From Gordonia sp. OPL2 (GTDB lineage Bacteria; Actinomycetota; Actinomycetes; Mycobacteriales; Mycobacteriaceae), in NCBI RefSeq assembly GCF_003797825.1, contig NZ_RKME01000001.1, forward strand, positions 618,687 to 682,686: a stretch of 64,000 bases of DNA, read 5' to 3'. The notes under the pieces were generated by a model. That model saw nothing but the letters and a program-made list of their open reading frames with translations, did not search any database and was not told the origin of the DNA. Made by a program: the position numbers and the translations under genes. Positions 1 through 9,411 of this stretch are shown here, in pieces (the first letter of the stretch is position 1; the number at the start of each line of letters is the position of its first letter).

Positions 1-1028
1 TGGCTGAGGCCCTCTTTGATCTCCACGGCGGCCTGGACGCCGTCGGGCCACCGCTGCAGCTGCGCCACGCGACCACGCGATGCGTTGATCAGGTGGACGC
101 CCCCGTCACGGACGATGTAGTGGATGTCGCGCTCGAGAAGGTACTGCGCGTGCATGGCGACGTTGACGTGGACCAGAGTGGTTCCGACGTGCTCCTCGTC
201 GTAGAGGTTGATACCTCCGAGTTCTTCCTCGACGAATGCGGCTCCCTCCTCGGTGAGGGTGACGTTGCGTCCGTCCGTGTCGATCTCGTAGTGCTTGTTC
301 TTCATGCGCCCGACGACATCGTGGATCTTCTGATCCGGGACGACGGCCTCGGTCGACCCGGCCAGCACGAGCGGCACGAGGGCCTCGTCGACGAGGACCG
401 AGTCCGCCTCGTCGATGATCGCCACATCCGGTTTCGGCGAGACGAGATCGTCGGTCGACAGCGCGAGTTGATCGCGCAGCACATCGAAGCCGATCTCGTT
501 CACCGATCCATAGGTGACGTCGGCGGCGTAGGCGGCCTTGCGCTGTTCGCGGTCGGAGTTCTCCGACACCGCCTTCGACACGATCCCGAAGGCGGCGAAC
601 AGCGGTGCCATCCACTCCGCATCGCGCGTGGCCAGATAGTCGTTCACCGAGATGACGTGCACTCGATGGCCCTGCAGGACGTGCCCGACCGCGGCGATCG
701 CACCGGCGAGCGTCTTGCCCTCGCCGGTGGCCATCTCCACGACGTCACCCTCGAGCAGACGAAGCGCGCCCTGCAGCTGGACGTCGAAGGGCCGCAACCC
801 CAGTGTCCGGTCCGCGGCCTCACGCACGAGCGCGAGGAAACGCGCGCGATCGTCCTTGTTCGATGCGATCTCGAGCTTCTCGGCCTCACCGGCGAACGCG
901 TCGTCGTCGAGCTTCTCCGCCCACTCGGTGTGGGCATCCGCTTCCTTGATCAGTGAGACGGACTTCGACTGATTGCGCGTCGACTGGGATCCCAGAAGTC
1001 GCCACATGCTGTTCGTCAGCTTTCCCAC
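1..1028 (-). CDS. secA2: Accessory preprotein translocase ATPase SecA2 (5' part, truncated by window edge)
   Basis: SecA2 is the ATPase that drives the accessory Sec export pathway of mycobacteria and relatives, pushing a subset of proteins through SecYEG. About 342 codons are visible from the GTG at 1028; the C-terminal half lies outside the window. The start follows an AGGAG ten bases upstream. Visible motifs are the Walker [40 protein letters not shown] and the Walker [14 protein letters not shown]. The [12 protein letters not shown] and [19 protein letters not shown] wording matches SecA2 rather than SecA1, which usually has NEFGFDYLRDNM. The continuous frame is open to the edge, so the truncation is an artefact of the window. 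Confidence 0.93.
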   Translation of the reverse strand, partial: MGKLTNSMWRLLGSQSTRNQSKSVSLIKEADAHTEWAEKLDDDAFAGEAEKLEIASNKDDRARFLALVREAADRTLGLRPFDVQLQGALRLLEGDVVEMATGEGKTLAGAIAAVGHVLQGHRVHVISVNDYLATRDAEWMAPLFAAFGIVSKAVSENSDREQRKAAYAADVTYGSVNEIGFDVLRDQLALSTDDLVSPKPDVAIIDEADSVLVDEALVPLVLAGSTEAVVPDQKIHDVVGRMKNKHYEIDTDGRNVTLTEEGAAFVEEELGGINLYDEEHVGTTLVHVNVAMHAQYLLERDIHYIVRDGGVHLINASRGRVAQLQRWPDGVQAAVEIKEGLS

Positions 1029-1317
1029 CGAAACACTTCTCCTGACTCGCGCCTGTCGGGCATGTGTACTGGACGGGGCATCTCCCCCGCGGCCACGGCA
1101 TCCGACCCGGTCCCACCTGCTACGACCTGCCCGATCCGGACCGCGGGTACCCCGAGGTCGCCGTCCACGGTACGCGGTGGGTGATCCGGTGCCGCATCGA
1201 TCCGCGGCGACCGCCTCCGCCACTACCCGGCCCGCCGCGGCGACCCTATGATCATCCCACTGCGATCATCCGACTGCGATGGGCAGCGGCCGTGGCCGCT
1301 CGGGAGGGGCTACCAGC

Positions 1318-2856
1318 ATGCATCCGACGGCCGGGAACCGAACAGTCAGGCGTGTGATCCGCGCGGTCGTGGCCGGAACGATGGTCGCGGTCGGCATCGG
1401 GCTCGGAGCGTTCAACGCCTGGTGGGTCGCAGTGGTGATCGGGGTGCCGCTCATCGTCGCCGGCATCGCCGTGCTGCCACGACCCTCACGGATCTCCGAG
1501 CTGCCCGAGTTCCGCCGGGGCACGAGCGCCGACGCCGTCCCGATCGAGGTCGAGGCCATCACCCGAAGCAGTCTCGACGCCGGCGAGATGCAGCCCACCA
1601 TGGTGACCGCGACCGTCCGCCCACCCGACGACACCGCCTACCGCGGACGCTGGATCTCCTCGATGAGCCGGAGCCATTTCCACAGTGTCGTCGATCGTCC
1701 GTTCACGACCGTTCCAGCCGGGGCGCTGCCGGATCGGTCCCCCGGGCAGACGCCCGAGTTCGGTGACCAACCCGGGCGATGGGCGCTCGTCTATCCCGCA
1801 GCCGCGGTCGTCGCCGCGACCGTGCTGCTCCTCGGCGTCCCCGGCTCGGTCTGGGACATCGACGTGTCGATGCCGTCGGTGTCCGGCCTGTCCGGCGACG
1901 GCGGGGCATCGGGATCCGAGGATCCGGCGGTCGATCTCGACGACCGGAAGCGCTCCGTCCTCGACGAGATCGCGCAGCTCGGACCCACCGCGTCGGCGAA
2001 CATCCTGTCCCTCGACCTCGACGAGGACGACACCACCCGCGCCGAGGTCTACGACCCGACCACCGGCGAGGCGATCACCCTGTCGAACTACAGCGGACGA
2101 GGCTGGGACGAACCGCGGCGCGGCACGACGACCAAACGACGGGCAGACACTTTCCGTGCCGACGAGATCGCCGGCACGGACCTGGGATCGTTGACCACCA
2201 CCATGGGCTCCCGCATCCAGGCCACCCGGCCCGGACTCACCTACGTCGACATGACGATCAGCAGGCCGGCCCGCGGAGAGCCGGTACTGCTGGTCGGCGC
2301 GTTCGGTCAGGACAGGATGTCCGACGTCGAGATCCAGGGTCGCCCGGACGGGCAGGTCGCGGAGTTCTTCGATCCCGGTGATTTCGCCACGTCGTTCCGA
2401 CTCGCGCGGGACGCACTGGCCGGAGCGGATCTGGCGACCGACCAGCCCAACCTGCGGCGCTTCGAGATCCGCGGGACCGCCGACAACACGCCCATCATGT
2501 ATGCCGGGCAGATCCAGAACAGCGGTGGCGTCCTGATGGAGTTCACCTCGCCGGACCGCCACGGCACACTCACCGTGGTCCCCGGCGAGTTCCCCGCGCT
2601 GTCCGACTATCAGGGACGCAGTTCGGCGGGCGATTTCAGCTTCGACCAGGTCAGACCGGCGGTGTTCGAGTCGGTGCGCGCCCAGGCGATGGAGCGCGGG
2701 GCGATTGAACCGTTCGACCGGTCGGCCGTCGACATCGAGGCGACCTCGATCTTCGCCCACGACGACGAGCCCGTCGTCAAGGTGGAGCTGGCTCGCGAAT
2801 CAGCCTCCGCCGGTACATATTCCATGACCGGACAGTTCTTGGAGACCGGTTACTGA
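1318..2856 (+). CDS. Membrane protein with large C-terminal domain, function unknown
   Basis: I do not recognise a family. The ATG at 1318 is preceded by GGGAGGGG at good spacing; an upstream in-frame ATG at 1279 lacks a ribosome site. The 512-residue product has two hydrophobic segments near the N-terminus (about residues 14-54), a short soluble stretch, another membrane segment near residues 155-177 (YPAAAVVAATVLLLGV), then about 330 acidic residues with no obvious motif. The topology suggests an anchored protein with its C-terminal domain outside the membrane. It is convergent with the next membrane protein gene, 41 bases away. A role with that neighbour is possible but unproven. Confidence 0.75.
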   Translation: MHPTAGNRTVRRVIRAVVAGTMVAVGIGLGAFNAWWVAVVIGVPLIVAGIAVLPRPSRISELPEFRRGTSADAVPIEVEAITRSSLDAGEMQPTMVTATVRPPDDTAYRGRWISSMSRSHFHSVVDRPFTTVPAGALPDRSPGQTPEFGDQPGRWALVYPAAAVVAATVLLLGVPGSVWDIDVSMPSVSGLSGDGGASGSEDPAVDLDDRKRSVLDEIAQLGPTASANILSLDLDEDDTTRAEVYDPTTGEAITLSNYSGRGWDEPRRGTTTKRRADTFRADEIAGTDLGSLTTTMGSRIQATRPGLTYVDMTISRPARGEPVLLVGAFGQDRMSDVEIQGRPDGQVAEFFDPGDFATSFRLARDALAGADLATDQPNLRRFEIRGTADNTPIMYAGQIQNSGGVLMEFTSPDRHGTLTVVPGEFPALSDYQGRSSAGDFSFDQVRPAVFESVRAQAMERGAIEPFDRSAVDIEATSIFAHDDEPVVKVELARESASAGTYSMTGQFLETGY

Positions 2857-2897
2857 GGCCGCCGACGGTCCGCCGGCGCCCGGGCGCGAATCGGTTT

Positions 2898-4151
2898 CTA
2901 GCGATCCGGCCGTCGAGGGGCCGCCGACGGCCGGGCCGCGATCGCGCGGCGACTCGCCGCCTTCAGTTCGGCGACCGCCGGCTCGGGCGGATGCAGACGC
3001 CCCTGATCGGTGAGTGTGGTGACGATGTCATGGACGCGCGTGTAGTAGCTGGCCTGTTCGGCAGGCGTCGTGCTGCTGCTCTGTGCGTGCGCGAACAGTT
3101 TCAATGCCGTGTCCAGGTCGTCCTGGTCGGCGGTGTCCAGGTAGGAGGTGCCCAACCTCCGTCCGTTCTTCTCGCACGCGATCCAGGCGCGGCGCAGGGC
3201 GAACACGGACTGCTGATAGGCGTCGGCACGGGAACGCTCACGGGGACACGTGTCGGTTCGCAGCGCCATGGCCGTGTCGAGGGCCTCGTGGAAGACCTGG
3301 ACGTGGTCGAGCGTCACATCGGTGACGCCCGGGAACCGCAGCATCATGTCCGGCTGGAGCTCATAGGCGCCGTAGTCGCGCAGGATCGTGTCGTGTCGGC
3401 GGGTCGCTTCTTCCCAGAGTCGCTCCGCCGCCTCGTCGCTGCCGGCGTCGGCAACCCGAGGGGTCGAGGAACGCGGTTGCTCGACCGGATCGCCGTCGCC
3501 GTCTGCGGCGGTCACGGCGTCGGGCGCGATGTCGTCGGCCGGCTCGTCGTCGGCCCGCATGTCGCCGCGGATGTCGGAGGGGAGGTCGGGGCGTTCGTTG
3601 TCGGGTTTCCGGCGCCGGGGCGCCGGCGCATGGGTACGCAGGCGGCTGATCACCTCGGCTGCTGCCGGGTCGCTCTCGACGACCCCGATCCGCCACCGGA
3701 CCACGCCGTCGTCGGACACCGGGGGGGCAGATTCGAATTCGACGGTGAGAGTGCGCAATCCCTTGATCGTCAGATCGCGCGGCGCCGAACCGGCCGCGCC
3801 TGTCACCTCGGCCGTGGACCCCAGCGACACCGATCTCAGATCGGCCAGCGGATGGCTGTCGATGCTCCGGCTCTCGTCACCGAGGTACACGGTGTCGGCA
3901 TCGACGGTGAGCAGGGCGGCGCCACGTCGTCCGAGCCGCCCGAACGCCGTCGCGGCGACACAGAGGAGCAACAGCACCGCCACCACGAGCACGGTTCGGG
4001 CGCCGGGCAGCCCGGCGGCGTTGCACACGACCAACGCCAGCAGCCCGGCGACCATGCACACCCACGCGACGCGCGCCGCGAGGATGTGACGCCGCCCGAG
4101 ATACTCACAGCGACTGGTCACCGCGACCGTCGACAGCTGAGTCCCTGTCAT
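2898..4151 (-). CDS. Membrane-anchored hypothetical protein
   Basis: This 417-residue protein was not assigned to a family. Two transmembrane helices are evident at about residues 26-72 (VAWVCMVAGLLALVVCNAAG and a Val/Leu-rich segment). They are followed by a region resembling a small PH-like membrane domain, an acidic, Asp/Ala/Pro-rich linker (about 170-225) and a helical C-terminal domain of about 180 residues with SYLDTADQDDLDTALKLF. The C-terminal half looks like a helical repeat or scaffold but contains no catalytic signature. It faces the preceding membrane protein tail to tail and is divergent from the META-domain gene. Confidence 0.7.
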   Translation of the reverse strand: MTGTQLSTVAVTSRCEYLGRRHILAARVAWVCMVAGLLALVVCNAAGLPGARTVLVVAVLLLLCVAATAFGRLGRRGAALLTVDADTVYLGDESRSIDSHPLADLRSVSLGSTAEVTGAAGSAPRDLTIKGLRTLTVEFESAPPVSDDGVVRWRIGVVESDPAAAEVISRLRTHAPAPRRRKPDNERPDLPSDIRGDMRADDEPADDIAPDAVTAADGDGDPVEQPRSSTPRVADAGSDEAAERLWEEATRRHDTILRDYGAYELQPDMMLRFPGVTDVTLDHVQVFHEALDTAMALRTDTCPRERSRADAYQQSVFALRRAWIACEKNGRRLGTSYLDTADQDDLDTALKLFAHAQSSSTTPAEQASYYTRVHDIVTTLTDQGRLHPPEPAVAELKAASRRAIAARPSAAPRRPDR

Positions 4152-4218
4152 CGTTCACCGCCCGTTCCGCCGGCTCGGCTACCGTGGGTCCATGTCCTTC
4201 ACCGGCGGAGAAGCGACC

Positions 4219-4779
4219 ATGTACCGCACTGATCATGTCATCCCGCGGCTCCGGATGAGATCGCTCGGCCAGACGGCGAGGACGGGAACGGCGAGGATCC
4301 TCCTCAGCGTCGTGACCCTGGTCGCCGCCGCAGCCACGACGGCGGGGCCCGGCCTCGCCGCCGCAGCGCCGGCACCGATACCCCCGGCGCCCATCCGACC
4401 GGCGCCGGCACCTCCGCCCCCGTCTGCGGGTGGCCTGTCCCCACTCCTCGCGAACACGACGTTCGGCTCGGTCGGCGTCGTCGGCGGCGCGATCCCCGGG
4501 GGCGGCCCGTTGACGATCACCTTCGGCCCGAACCCGCACGTCGGCCTCGACGCCGGATGCAATCAGCACGGGGGCCGCGCCACCACCGTCGGGGACCAAC
4601 TGCTGATCGGATCGCTCATCTCGACGATGATGGCCTGTCCGCCACCACGTTCGGGCGCCGACCGCTGGCTCGCCCGATTCACCTCGGTGCCCCTGAGATG
4701 GCACCGGGTGGGTCCGGTCCTGACCCTGGCCAGCCCCCGTCAGACGGTGATCCTCACCGAGCGCGCCCCGGCACGCTGA
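4219..4779 (+). CDS. Secreted META-domain (HslJ-like) protein
   Basis: The protein has a basic N-terminus, a hydrophobic signal segment (LLSVVTLVAAAATTAGPGLAAAA), a Pro/Ala-rich linker and a C-terminal META domain. The family hallmarks GCNQHGGR and MMACPP are present; these correspond to the conserved GCN and MACP of HslJ-type proteins, which are linked to stress or antibiotic tolerance. The ATG at 4219 follows GGAG by eight bases and gives 186 residues. An ATG at 4192 would sit at the start point predicted from TACCGT (4180-4185) and could be used as a leaderless start. The domain call is firm; the physiological role is not visible. Confidence 0.8.
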   Translation: MYRTDHVIPRLRMRSLGQTARTGTARILLSVVTLVAAAATTAGPGLAAAAPAPIPPAPIRPAPAPPPPSAGGLSPLLANTTFGSVGVVGGAIPGGGPLTITFGPNPHVGLDAGCNQHGGRATTVGDQLLIGSLISTMMACPPPRSGADRWLARFTSVPLRWHRVGPVLTLASPRQTVILTERAPAR

Positions 4780-4839
4780 CCGACCCGTCGCCGGCCGCGA
4801 GCCGACTGCTCCCGAACCGACCTTCCGCGAGAGGACCCC

Positions 4840-5832
4840 ATGTCCGCGAACTCCCCCGCTGTCGTCACCGTCACCGGCGCGGCCGGTCACATCGGCTATG
4901 CCGCGCTGTTCCGCATCGCCGCGGGTGCCATGCTCGGACACGATCGGCCCGTCCGGCTACGTCTCCTCGAACTCCCGCAGGCCGTGTCGGCGGCCGTGGG
5001 AACCGCGATGGAACTCGACGACGGAGCCTTCGAGCAACTCACCTCGGTGGACATCTTCGACGACGCGCGCGCCGCGTTCGACGGCACCGACTTCGCATTG
5101 CTGATCGGCTCACGGCCCCGCAGCAAGGGCATGGAGCGAGCCGACCTGCTACAGGCCAACGCAGCGATCTTCGCCGAGCAGGGCGCGATCCTGAACGATG
5201 TTGCGGCAGAGGATCTCCGAGCGATCGTCGTCGGCAATCCGGCCAATACGAACGCAGCGATCGCCGCTGCCCACGCCCCCGACATCCCTCGGGACCGGTT
5301 CACCGCACTCACCCGACTGGATCACAATCGCGCGATCGCCCAACTGGCTCACCGTGCGCAGTGTCCGGCTTCCGAGATCAGCCGGGTGTCGGTGTGGGGC
5401 AACCATTCCGCGTCCCAATATCCCGACATCTTCCACGCCCGCGTCGGCGATCTGCCCGGCGCGCGCTTCGCCGAGGACCGAGCGTGGCTCGTCGACGACT
5501 TCATCCCCACTGTGGCCACACGTGGTACCGCGATCATCGAGGCGCGGGGCGCGTCGTCGGCGGCCTCGGCCGCCAGCGCCACGATCGACCACATCCACGA
5601 CTGGGTACTCGGCACCCCCGACGGAGACTGGACATCGGCGGCGTTGCCGTCGCCTGGTGTCTACGGCGTCCCCGAAGGGCTGGTCTGCTCGTTCCCGGTC
5701 CGCTCGGTCGACGGACGGTGGCACATCGTCGACGGACTGGATGTCAACGAGTTCTCCCGCACCCGCATCGACGCGTCCGTCACCGAGCTCGCCGACGAGA
5801 TCGCCGCCGTCCGCGATCTCCTACCCGCCTGA
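4840..5832 (+). CDS. mdh: Malate dehydrogenase
   Basis: This is an NAD-dependent malate/oxaloacetate oxidoreductase of the TCA cycle, cytosolic, 330 residues, the usual length for the actinobacterial (cytosolic-type) enzyme. The N-terminal Rossmann loop reads TGAAGHIGY, where the common form is TGAAGQIGY. Substrate-binding arginines lie in [10 protein letters not shown] and TRLDHNR, the catalytic His in [11 protein letters not shown], and the C-terminal helix motif [11 protein letters not shown] is intact. The sequence is more divergent at the N-terminus and C-terminus than the standard actinobacterial Mdh, so it could be a second copy, but all catalytic residues are kept. The ATG follows GAGAGGA. 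Confidence 0.93.
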   Translation: MSANSPAVVTVTGAAGHIGYAALFRIAAGAMLGHDRPVRLRLLELPQAVSAAVGTAMELDDGAFEQLTSVDIFDDARAAFDGTDFALLIGSRPRSKGMERADLLQANAAIFAEQGAILNDVAAEDLRAIVVGNPANTNAAIAAAHAPDIPRDRFTALTRLDHNRAIAQLAHRAQCPASEISRVSVWGNHSASQYPDIFHARVGDLPGARFAEDRAWLVDDFIPTVATRGTAIIEARGASSAASAASATIDHIHDWVLGTPDGDWTSAALPSPGVYGVPEGLVCSFPVRSVDGRWHIVDGLDVNEFSRTRIDASVTELADEIAAVRDLLPA

Positions 5833-5902
5833 GACCGTCACACCCTGGCCGCCCGAGGGACACCGCTCGCGGCGTCTGACCCCACCCGGGCCCGGCGAAC
5901 CG

Positions 5903-5908
5903 TAAGCT
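5903..5908 (+). promoter_or_regulatory. Candidate -10 element of ppk2 (leaderless transcript)
   Basis: TAAGCT ends seven bases before the ATG at 5915, which places the expected transcription start on or next to the start codon. No ribosome site is seen between 5832 and the ATG, which fits a leaderless mRNA, common in this order. Confidence 0.4.
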
Positions 5909-5914
5909 CTGTCC

Positions 5915-6751
5915 ATGTCGAAGAAGTCGAAGGGCGGCGACGGTCCGCAGAAGATCCCCAACAAGGTGTACGAGGCCGAGCTCTTCCGCCTCCAGACCGA
6001 GTTGGTGAAGCTGCAGGAGTGGGTGCGCACGACAGGCGCGCGGGTGGTCGTGATCTTCGAGGGCCGCGACGCCGCGGGCAAGGGCGGCACGATCAAGCGG
6101 ATCACCGAATATCTCAGTCCCCGGGTGAGTAGAGTGGCCGCACTGCCGGCACCGACCGACCGCGAGCGCGGCCAGTGGTACTACCAGCGTTATGTCGCGC
6201 AACTGCCGGCACCCGGCGAGATCGTGCTGTTCGACCGGTCCTGGTACAACCGGGCCGGCGTCGAGAAGGTCATGGGCTTCTGCACTCCCGCCGAACACAC
6301 CCGGTTCCTCCGGCAGACACCGATTTTCGAGCAGATGCTCATCGACGACGGCATCCTGCTCCGCAAGTACTGGTTCTCGGTATCAGATGACGAGCAGCTC
6401 AAGCGATTCCGATCCCGCATGAAAGACCCCGTGCGCCAGTGGAAGCTGAGCCCGATGGATCTCGAGGCGGTGTACCGGTGGGAGGACTACTCCCGGGCCA
6501 AGGACGAGATGATGGTGCACACCGACACCGCGACGAGCCCGTGGTACGTCGTCGAGTCCGACATCAAGAAACATGCTCGCCTCAACATGATCTCGCATCT
6601 GCTGTCGACGATTCCCTATGAGGATGTCCCGCGACCCAAGGTGGATCTCCCGAAGAAGCCGATCGACTCCGGGAACTACCGCCGACCACCGCGATCGCTG
6701 TCGAAATACGTCCCCGATCATGTGGCAGCGCTCACCGGCGGGGACCACTGA
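5915..6751 (+). CDS. ppk2: Polyphosphate kinase 2 (PPK2 family, one-domain)
   Basis: PPK2 enzymes transfer phosphate between inorganic polyphosphate and nucleotides, usually making nucleoside triphosphates from polyphosphate. The 278-residue length fits a one-domain, class I-type enzyme. Visible motifs are Walker A FEGRDAAGKGG, Walker B VLFDRSWYNR, and the lid region RKYWFSVSDDEQLKRF followed by the basic FRSRMKDP. The first residues KKSKGGDGPQKIP are typical of the family. It stands alone between mdh and a pyruvyl-transferase-like gene, with no sign of a shared transcript with mdh. Confidence 0.93.
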   Translation: MSKKSKGGDGPQKIPNKVYEAELFRLQTELVKLQEWVRTTGARVVVIFEGRDAAGKGGTIKRITEYLSPRVSRVAALPAPTDRERGQWYYQRYVAQLPAPGEIVLFDRSWYNRAGVEKVMGFCTPAEHTRFLRQTPIFEQMLIDDGILLRKYWFSVSDDEQLKRFRSRMKDPVRQWKLSPMDLEAVYRWEDYSRAKDEMMVHTDTATSPWYVVESDIKKHARLNMISHLLSTIPYEDVPRPKVDLPKKPIDSGNYRRPPRSLSKYVPDHVAALTGGDH

Positions 6752-6793
6752 GGTCACAGGAGACCTCCAGGTTCGGTCGGTAACATCCCGTGG

Positions 6794-8044
6794 GTGAAGT
6801 TGCCCGACCGTCTCGCCTCGTTGCGCCGCACTCGCCGGCGCGGCGATGGCGACGACGAGGTGATCTACCTGATCGCACCGTCGGGCCACCCGAACTACGG
6901 CGATGAACTGATCGCCCGGGCATGGCTGCAGCATCTTGCCCGTGTCCGCCCGGATGCGACCGTCATCCTCGACAGCCACACCGCTGGTCAGGCAGGGCTG
7001 CTGCTGCACGGCATCCATCCGAATGTCGTGTTCGTCGACACGCTCTGGCAGCTGACGCATTACGCGGCCGACACGACGCGCACCGACGGCCCCGACCCCA
7101 CGCAACCGTGGACGTGGGTCGCGCAGGCGGCCACCGAACTGGGACTCGCACCGCGGCTCGCCGAAGGCGTGGACGCATTCCGCAACGCCTCCTCCGTTCA
7201 TCTGCTCGGCGGCGGGTACATCAATCAGGTGTGGCCCCACCATGTCTCACTCGTCGTCGCCGCGGCAGAACTGGTTCGCACGACCGGCGCGACCGCGTTC
7301 GCCAGCGGACAGGGCCTGATCCCCCGCGTCGAGGGGCCGGCGTGGTCGGTCCTGCGGGACGCAGCGGCACAGTTCACCGTGTTCGACGTCCGCGACGAGG
7401 CGTCGTCGGTTGCGCTGTCGGGCGTCGGATCCCGCAGACACACGGGCGACGACGCCTGGCTCGCGCTGGATCGGCCGTCCGGTACCGGCGGTCTCCGGGA
7501 GCCGGCTCCGATGGCGACCGGCGGGGTCACGCTCTGTCTGCAGTCCGACCTCACCGACGATTTCACCGCACACGGGATGACCGGGCCGGACGCGCTGGCG
7601 CGCGTTGTCGGGAGCGTCCTGGATGCCTGGCGCGTCCCCGGGTCCGCGGTCACCGTCATCGAGGGCATCCCCGGTGGGGATCTCGACATACCCAGCCGCC
7701 TCGGCGACCGACTCGAGGGCGCGACGATCATCCCGTTCATCGACATCTGGCGATCCGGGCTCCCCGTCGGGCGAGGTGACACCTGGATCAGCACCCGATT
7801 CCATCCGCACCTCGTGGCCGCCGCCGCCGGTGACTCCGGGGTGGCGATCATCCCCCGGCCCGACTACTACGCCACGAAACACCGCTCGCTGGCCGCCGCC
7901 GGTTCCCGCTGGACCATCGTCGACGATCCAGAAGTGATACCCACGCGGCCCACCGCGGGCGGGTTCTCCACCGACGACCGCGACCGCGCGGTGGCGGCCA
8001 AACGCGCGCTCGCCCATCGTCTGTACCCTCGCCGACGTCGCTGA
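6794..8044 (+). CDS. Polysaccharide pyruvyl transferase family protein
   Basis: Members of this family add ketal-linked pyruvate to sugars of exopolysaccharides or cell-wall glycans. The 416-residue protein starts at a GTG (6794). It shows the family's GHPNYGDELIARAW near the N-terminus (binding-loop GNxGDE equivalent), a mid-protein LLGGGYINQVW and the C-terminal STRFHPHLVAAAAG, where the conserved RxHxxxxAxxxG is recognisable. No signal peptide or membrane segment is present, so it should be cytosolic. No glycosyltransferase cluster surrounds it, so the acceptor glycan cannot be inferred. Confidence 0.8.
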   Translation: MKLPDRLASLRRTRRRGDGDDEVIYLIAPSGHPNYGDELIARAWLQHLARVRPDATVILDSHTAGQAGLLLHGIHPNVVFVDTLWQLTHYAADTTRTDGPDPTQPWTWVAQAATELGLAPRLAEGVDAFRNASSVHLLGGGYINQVWPHHVSLVVAAAELVRTTGATAFASGQGLIPRVEGPAWSVLRDAAAQFTVFDVRDEASSVALSGVGSRRHTGDDAWLALDRPSGTGGLREPAPMATGGVTLCLQSDLTDDFTAHGMTGPDALARVVGSVLDAWRVPGSAVTVIEGIPGGDLDIPSRLGDRLEGATIIPFIDIWRSGLPVGRGDTWISTRFHPHLVAAAAGDSGVAIIPRPDYYATKHRSLAAAGSRWTIVDDPEVIPTRPTAGGFSTDDRDRAVAAKRALAHRLYPRRRR

Positions 8045-8085
8045 CCGCTCGCCGGTGCTGCGCGGACGGGTAGGGTGGTCACACG

Positions 8086-8382
8086 ATGTGGATCGGTTTC
8101 GCAGAACTGGACTACCTTCTCGGTGACGTCCATTCCCTCAAACACAAGCGGTCGATCGTGCGGCCGATCATCGCGGAGATCCGCCACCGTTTCTCCGTCT
8201 CGGCGGCCGAGGTCGATCACCTCGACGCACACCGGCGCACGGTCATCGGTGTGAGCGTGGTGGCCGCCGACCGCACGCACGTGATCGACGTCCTCGATGC
8301 CGTCGAACGTCTCGCCGCCGGCAGACCCGAGGTCGAGCTCCTCTCGGTCCGTCGACGCGTCCTCTCGTCGACGGACATCTGA
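8086..8382 (+). CDS. DUF503 family protein
   Basis: A 98-residue protein of the YlxP-like DUF503 family. The start WIGFAELDYLLGDVHSLKHKRS and the KRSIVRPII segment are characteristic, and the predicted fold is a small alpha/beta domain. Family members often sit near ribosome-maturation genes, but this one is solitary. TAGGGT at 8071-8076 could be a -10 element giving a very short leader. Molecular function is not established. Confidence 0.85.
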   Translation: MWIGFAELDYLLGDVHSLKHKRSIVRPIIAEIRHRFSVSAAEVDHLDAHRRTVIGVSVVAADRTHVIDVLDAVERLAAGRPEVELLSVRRRVLSSTDI

Positions 8383-8389
8383 CGGCATC

Positions 8390-8956
8390 TCATCCGATGA
8401 TCCCGGCGGCGCGGGCGGCTGCAGCGTAGGCGGTGGCGAGCGAGTCCACCGTCTCGTGTGCGTTGAGCCCGCTGGGATTCGGCACCACCCAGACCGCCGC
8501 CCCGTCCCAGACCTCCGGCTGCTCGCCCGTCACGGCCCCGCGTCGGTCGAAACCCGTTCGGTAGGCCGTGATCCCGGCGATCGCGACGACCGACGGTGCC
8601 ACCGCCGCAATCGTGTCCCGTAACCGTCGGGCCCCTGTACGCAACTCGTCCGCGGAGAGCTCGGACGCCGCCGCAGTGGCCCGGGGGACGACGTTTGTGA
8701 TGCCGATCCCCCGCGCATACAGGTGATCGCGATCCTCGTCGGACATCCCCCGGGAGGCATCGATCAGGCGGTTGACGATGCCGGCACGGTACAGAGCGGG
8801 ATAGAAACGATTACCGGGACGCGCGAAGTGCGCGCCGACAGCCGCCGTCCACAGTCCTGGATTGATGCCGACGAACAGCAGGCGACAGTCCGGCCCGACG
8901 AGATCGGGGACCTCTACGTCGCGGAAGGCGAGCAACTCGTCCCGGCTCGGTGTCAT
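8390..8956 (-). CDS. mug: Mismatch-specific uracil/thymine DNA glycosylase (Mug/TDG family)
   Basis: Removes uracil, ethenocytosine or thymine mispaired with guanine, starting base-excision repair. The 188-residue protein has the Mug signature FVGINPGLWTA (GINPG is the catalytic-water loop) and the second motif NPSGLNAHET, matching the NPSGLN wedge that enters the helix. The stop is seven bases from the convergent DUF503 gene. The length is slightly greater than E. coli Mug, as is usual for actinobacterial members. Confidence 0.93.
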   Translation of the reverse strand: MTPSRDELLAFRDVEVPDLVGPDCRLLFVGINPGLWTAAVGAHFARPGNRFYPALYRAGIVNRLIDASRGMSDEDRDHLYARGIGITNVVPRATAAASELSADELRTGARRLRDTIAAVAPSVVAIAGITAYRTGFDRRGAVTGEQPEVWDGAAVWVVPNPSGLNAHETVDSLATAYAAAARAAGIIG

Positions 8957-8968
8957 CGGTGAACCGGC

Positions 8969-9331
8969 TCAGTTACCCGCGGCCTCATGTGCGCCCGAGA
9001 CACAGAACTCGTTGCCGTCCGGGTCGGCCATCGTCACCCAGGCGAACCCGGCCATCTGGCGCTCCGCGACGACGGTGGCACCGGCCCGCACGAGCCGCTC
9101 CACCTCGGCCGTCGGATCGTCGGCGGTGAGGTCGAGATGGATGCGGTTCTTCCCCGGCGTCGGGTCGTCGACCTTCTGGAACGAGAGGACCGTCCCGGAC
9201 GCCATCGTCACGACGACGAAGAAGCCGTCGTTCTCGGCGACCACGCTTCCGTCGGTCTGCGCCGCCCACCACGTGGCGAGCGGGACCGGATCGGTGGTGT
9301 CGACGGTGATCATCGCGACGGACAGGCTCAT
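8969..9331 (-). CDS. VOC (glyoxalase/bleomycin-resistance fold) family protein
   Basis: A single-domain protein of 120 residues, starting MSLSVAMITVDTTDPVPLATWW and containing HLDLTADDPTAEVERLVRAGATVV, the usual VOC beta-alpha-beta pattern. The end WVTMADPDGNEFCVSG carries the conserved DPDGNEFC and a metal-ligand region. Such proteins are metalloenzymes or binding proteins; the substrate cannot be told. I used the ATG at 9331 rather than the GTG three codons earlier. It lies twelve bases after mug and may be cotranscribed with it. Confidence 0.88.
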   Translation of the reverse strand: MSLSVAMITVDTTDPVPLATWWAAQTDGSVVAENDGFFVVVTMASGTVLSFQKVDDPTPGKNRIHLDLTADDPTAEVERLVRAGATVVAERQMAGFAWVTMADPDGNEFCVSGAHEAAGN

Positions 9332-9398
9332 GCAGGACACGGTAGTCGCCGGCGCCGGGCGGCGGTGTCGAAGCCGGACGGATCGGGTCGAACCCGTC

Positions 9399-9404
9399 TA
9401 CACT
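9399..9404 (+). promoter_or_regulatory. Candidate -10 element of the BTAD regulator gene
   Basis: TACACT lies seven bases before the ATG at 9412 and no Shine-Dalgarno sequence is present, so the regulator may be translated from a leaderless mRNA. Confidence 0.35.
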
Positions 9405-9411
9405 CGCGACG

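Noticed and set aside
93..956. A long plus-strand frame opposite secA2
   Set aside because: The opposite strand encodes SecA2 with conserved motifs throughout; the plus frame is a high-GC shadow.
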